From NCBI GenBank assembly GCA_044356865.1, contig JBIKVN010000174.1:1-7124 (forward strand): DNA of 7,124 bases. The letters are read 5' to 3'. Source of the stretch: JBEIUL01 sp044356865. GTDB lineage: Bacteria; Planctomycetota; Phycisphaerae; Phycisphaerales; SM1A02. Position numbers and translations under genes: made by a program. Shown here one piece after another: positions 4,134 to 7,124 of this stretch. Every line of letters begins with the position of its first letter. Within the stretch, counting starts at the first letter, position 1. The notes beneath the pieces were generated by a model, which was not told the origin of the DNA, did not search any database, and saw only the letters and a list, made by a program, of their open reading frames with translations.

Positions 4134-6386
4134 GTGCCGAGCCGAAGCTTCCGTGCCGCCCTTCCCGTCGTGACGCTCCTCGCGTCGGCCGCATTCGCCC
4201 AGACGCCCTACGACGGCCACTCGGTGGTGCGGCTCGTGCCGAGGGACCATCGCGAGCTGCGCACGCTGCTCGCCCTGACCGACGATCTCTGGAGCCACGC
4301 GGCCGCGCCGGGACTGAAGGTCGACGCCCGGCTCGCGCCCGAGGCGCTCGAGGCCCTCGGGCGAACCGGCCTGCGCTTCGAGACGCTGATCACCGACGTC
4401 GGCGCCGCGGTGCGGGCCGAGCGCGACCGTCTCGCCGCGGGCGGCGTCGAGGGCGGCGTCGCGGGCGGCGATCCGTACTTCGACGACTTCCGAGATCTCG
4501 CCGCGATCGAGGCGAAGATGCAGGCGCTTGCGGCGGCCCGGCCGGACCTCGTGACGCTCGAGACGATCGGCACCAGCCTCGAGGGCCGGCCGATCCGGGC
4601 GATGCGGATTTCCCGCGACCCGGCCCTGCCCGCGGTCGTCTTCACCTGCACGCAGCACGCCCGCGAGTGGATCAGCCCGGTCGTCGGCATGGCGATCGCC
4701 GACGCGCTCGTCGACGGGGAGGGCGTCGACCCGCGAGTCACCGCGATCCTCGGGCGGGTCGAGGTCTGGGTGATTCCCGTGGTGAATCCCGACGGCTACG
4801 CCCACACCTGGGGACCGGAGCGGCTCTGGCGGAAGAACCGCCGCGCGAACGGCGACGGCTCGTTCGGGGTCGACCTCAACCGCAACTGGGGGTTCCAGTG
4901 GGGCGGGTCGGGCGCCAGCGCCACCCCGTCGAGCGAGACCTACCGCGGGCCGGCGGCGTTCTCGGAGCCCGAGACGCAGCTGATCCGCGATTTCCATCTC
5001 GCCCGGCCCGACTGCATCGCGAGCATCGATTTCCACGCCTACGGGCAGCTGATCCTCTCGCCGTGGGGCTACACGACCGCGGCGAATCCGCAGGCGGGCA
5101 TGTTCGCCGAGGTCGGCAGCCGCATGAAGGCGGCGATCGCCGGGGAAACCGGGGCGAACTACACGAGCGGGCCGATCGCGAGCACGCTCTACGTGGCGAG
5201 CGGCAACATCGTCGACTGGGCGCACGGCGAGCGCGGCATGGTCGCGTACACCATCGAGCTGCGTGACCTCGGGCAGAACGGCTTCGTGCTGCCGCCGTCG
5301 CAGATCGAGCCGACGGTGCGGGAGAACCTGCGGGCGACCTTCGAGTTCCTCGAGTCGGCGGGGCAGCCGGCGGTGATCGCGTTCCCGCTCGGGCGGCCGG
5401 CGACGGTGGCGGCGGGGGCGGCGACCGAGGTGCGGGTCGTCGCGTATCCGGCGTTCGGCGGGCCGGCGATCTCGGGAGTCACGCTGCACGCCCGGGTCGC
5501 CGGCGGCGGCGAGTTCGCGGCGATTCCCGCCACGAGCCTCGGCGGCGGGCTGTGGAGCGCAAGCCTCCCCGCGGCGCCGTGCGGCGCGACCGTCGAGTGG
5601 TTCCTGCACGCGACGACCTCGGCGGGCGAGGCGACGGCGCCGTTCGCGGGGGCCGCGGCGCCGTTCGCGGCCGAGGCGGTCGAGCTCGCGGTCTCGTTCG
5701 ACGACGACGCCGAGAGCGACCTCGGCTGGAGCCTCGGTACGCCCGGCGACACCGCGACGAGCGGGCAGTGGGTGCGGGTCGACCCGAACGGCACGGCGGC
5801 GCAGCCCGAAAACGACTTCTCGCCCGATGGCACGCGGTGCTTCGTGACCGGACAGGGCCCGGTCGGCGGGGCGATCGGCGCGGCCGACGTCGACGGCGGG
5901 GTGACCACGCTGCTTTCGCCGCTGCTGGACCTCTCGAACCCCGACGCCACGATCCGCTTCGCCCGGTGGTACTCGAACAACCAAGGCGCGGCCCCGAACG
6001 CGGACTCGATGCCGATCCAGCTCAGCCGCGACGGCCACGGCTGGGTCGATCTCGAGACGGTCAGCGAGAACACGAACGCCTGGGTCGAGCGGAGCTTCCG
6101 CGTCGCTGATTTCGCGCTGCCGACCTCGAACGCCCGGGTGCGGTTCGTCGCGCGGGATCTCGGGGCGGGCTCGATCGTCGAGGCCGGCGTCGACGAGTTC
6201 CGCGTGGTCGTGGAAGGCTGCCCGTCGCCGCCCGGGGACCTCGACGGTGACGGGCAAGTCGGTGCGGCCGACCTTGCCCTGCTGCTCGCGGCGTGGGGCG
6301 CGACCGGAGGCCCGGCCGACCTCGACGGCAGCGGCCTCGTCGAAGGCTCGGATCTCGCGGCGCTGCTGGCCGCGTGGACGGGTTGA
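4134..6386 (+). CDS. Secreted M14 zinc carboxypeptidase with C-terminal dockerin-like repeat
   Basis: A 750-residue exported enzyme predicted to remove C-terminal residues from peptides. Residues 1-22 form a signal peptide ending AFA before QTPYDG; this decides the GTG start at 4134. A carboxypeptidase-A-type activation propeptide follows (about 26-100), then the M14 domain (about 113-405). Zinc ligands are His175 and Glu178 (HAREW) and His301 (FHAYG). Arg233 (LWRK), Asn249-Arg250 (LNRNW), Tyr353 (LYVASG) and the catalytic Glu375 (IELRDLG) match Arg127, Asn144-Arg145, Tyr248 and Glu270 of bovine CPA. The position of CPA Ile255 is Val360, so preference for hydrophobic C-terminal residues is inferred. 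After a beta-rich linker (about 411-515) comes a jelly-roll-like module (about 516-696) of a kind I associate with planctomycete secreted proteins. The end (701-750) has two calcium-loop repeats (DLDGDGQVGAADL, DLDGSGLVEGSDL), each closing in LLAAW. The right-edge gene's stop is 3 bp away. Confidence 0.93.
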   Translation: MPSRSFRAALPVVTLLASAAFAQTPYDGHSVVRLVPRDHRELRTLLALTDDLWSHAAAPGLKVDARLAPEALEALGRTGLRFETLITDVGAAVRAERDRLAAGGVEGGVAGGDPYFDDFRDLAAIEAKMQALAAARPDLVTLETIGTSLEGRPIRAMRISRDPALPAVVFTCTQHAREWISPVVGMAIADALVDGEGVDPRVTAILGRVEVWVIPVVNPDGYAHTWGPERLWRKNRRANGDGSFGVDLNRNWGFQWGGSGASATPSSETYRGPAAFSEPETQLIRDFHLARPDCIASIDFHAYGQLILSPWGYTTAANPQAGMFAEVGSRMKAAIAGETGANYTSGPIASTLYVASGNIVDWAHGERGMVAYTIELRDLGQNGFVLPPSQIEPTVRENLRATFEFLESAGQPAVIAFPLGRPATVAAGAATEVRVVAYPAFGGPAISGVTLHARVAGGGEFAAIPATSLGGGLWSASLPAAPCGATVEWFLHATTSAGEATAPFAGAAAPFAAEAVELAVSFDDDAESDLGWSLGTPGDTATSGQWVRVDPNGTAAQPENDFSPDGTRCFVTGQGPVGGAIGAADVDGGVTTLLSPLLDLSNPDATIRFARWYSNNQGAAPNADSMPIQLSRDGHGWVDLETVSENTNAWVERSFRVADFALPTSNARVRFVARDLGAGSIVEAGVDEFRVVVEGCPSPPGDLDGDGQVGAADLALLLAAWGATGGPADLDGSGLVEGSDLAALLAAWTG

Positions 6387-6389
6387 GGC

Positions 6390-7124
6390 TCAGTTTCCCG
6401 CGGGTTTCGCGGGCGGAGGCGTCGGGACCGGATCGGGCGTGGCGGCCGGCGCGAGTTCCTCACGGTGCTTCTCGTCGAGCATCCGCCGCTCGCGGGCCAC
6501 GATCGCGGCGTGCTCGGCGTTCTCCTTCCGTTGCCACTCGCGGACCTGTTCGGGCGTCATCGTCGCGAGCGGGGGGTTCTTCGCGTCGGAGGCGTGCAGC
6601 GACTGGAGTTCCTCGCGATCTTCCGACTGCTCGGCATCCAGCCGGGCCCGCTCGAGCTGCTGGCGGTCGAGCGGATGGTCGGGGTCGAACGCCTCGGGCG
6701 GACCGTCCGGGAGGTCCTCGAGGGCCAGGGTCGGCGGGGGAAGTTCGGGCGTCCGCCCCCGCAGCGGCGGGGCCGAGCCGGTCAGGTCCGGGGCGTAGAC
6801 CCAGACGATCCCCGCGGTGCCGCGGTCCGAGGTGCGCGGCGTTCGCACGAGGTTGATCCGGCGGTCGCTGCCGAGCAGCCGCGCGAAGTCGGCCGGATCC
6901 GGGGCCCCGACGCAGTTCGTCGCCCCGATCAGGTTCACGTTCCGCGCGAACGGCATCACCTGCTGCGAGATCGAGCTCGAACGGAGGTATCGCGTCGAGA
7001 CGAAGTTCCACGCGAAGGGCTCGACCGTGCAGGGATCGATGCCGGCGGGGGGCGTCGGCGCCCAACCCACGAAGCCGTTGCCCGAGCGCCAGGTCACCCA
7101 CGCCGGCCGCCACTCGGTGCCGGG
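6390..7124 (-). CDS. DUF6600-like protein, 5' end outside the window
   Basis: The frame is open to the right edge, so only the last 244 residues are visible; the apparent GTG at 7097 is an internal Val. The first visible residues, PGTEWRPAWVTWRSGNGFVGWAPTPP in two overlapping parts (PAWVTWR and VGWAPTPP), match the end of the Trp-rich DUF6600-type module found in bacterial envelope proteins. A segment with FVSTRYLRSSSI and RNVNLIGATNCVG follows, which fits the sequence usually seen after that module. About residue 140 onward it becomes Pro-rich, then highly charged and probably helical (EQVREWQRKENAEH and neighbours), and it ends in a Pro/Ala tail. DUF6600 function is unknown to me; signal sequence and N-terminal domains cannot be seen. 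The gene converges on the M14 gene with only 3 bp between stops. A small hairpin (6397-6413) lies inside its last codons without a T-run. Confidence 0.7.
   Translation of the reverse strand, partial: PGTEWRPAWVTWRSGNGFVGWAPTPPAGIDPCTVEPFAWNFVSTRYLRSSSISQQVMPFARNVNLIGATNCVGAPDPADFARLLGSDRRINLVRTPRTSDRGTAGIVWVYAPDLTGSAPPLRGRTPELPPPTLALEDLPDGPPEAFDPDHPLDRQQLERARLDAEQSEDREELQSLHASDAKNPPLATMTPEQVREWQRKENAEHAAIVARERRMLDEKHREELAPAATPDPVPTPPPAKPAGN

Noticed and set aside
3236..5266. A 676-residue plus-strand open frame spanning chaN-like and M14 genes
   Set aside because: It is antisense to the lipoprotein gene and out of frame with the M14 gene; its translation is Arg/Pro/Gly-rich without recognisable domains.
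4089..6257. A 722-residue minus-strand open frame antisense to the M14 gene
   Set aside because: The M14 frame on the other strand has a signal peptide and full catalytic motifs; this frame has only Arg/Asp/Ala-rich low-complexity sequence.
6397..6413. CCCGCG/CGCGGG hairpin as a terminator for the M14 gene
   Set aside because: The stem is only 6 bp with no T-run on either strand, and it lies within the coding end of the opposite gene; likely chance pairing.

Overview
The window is very GC-rich (about 70% by eye), with short spacers, frequent GTG starts and few Shine-Dalgarno sites. A secreted peptidase ending in a dockerin-like calcium-binding repeat, a STAS protein, a ChaN-type lipoprotein and a DUF6600-like protein together suggest a planctomycete, perhaps of the Phycisphaerae. 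This placement is inferred from protein style only; no rRNA or marker gene is present.

Layout, left to right. Bases 1-38 hold nothing I can assign. A hairpin with a T-tract (39-74) ends the minus-strand block. Next come a minus-strand gene for a 180-residue Asn/Gly/Trp repeat protein almost without charged residues (107-649), with a clear ribosome binding site, and then minus-strand hutI, imidazolonepropionase of histidine breakdown (768-2000). After a 128-bp divergent spacer, a plus-strand pair encodes a SixA-type phosphohistidine phosphatase (2129-2644) and a STAS-domain anti-anti-sigma-like protein (2668-3042). The STAS gene overlaps tail-to-tail by 23 bp with a minus-strand ChaN-family lipoprotein gene (3020-4054). 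A 79-bp spacer then leads to a plus-strand gene for a 750-residue secreted M14 metallocarboxypeptidase (4134-6386). Three bases beyond its stop lies the stop of a minus-strand gene that runs off the right edge (6390-7124); its visible start resembles DUF6600-type surface proteins.

The genes do not form one pathway. sixA and the STAS gene look like a two-gene operon with a possible phospho-signalling theme. The lipoprotein, peptidase and right-edge protein are cell-envelope or secreted functions. hutI stands without hutH or hutU here. No mobile element, CRISPR array, tRNA or rRNA was seen. The features most worth a second look are the uncharged Asn/Trp repeat protein and the Asp-to-Asn change at a HutI metal-ligand position. 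I see no convincing new multi-gene system; most of the window is ordinary chromosomal sequence.
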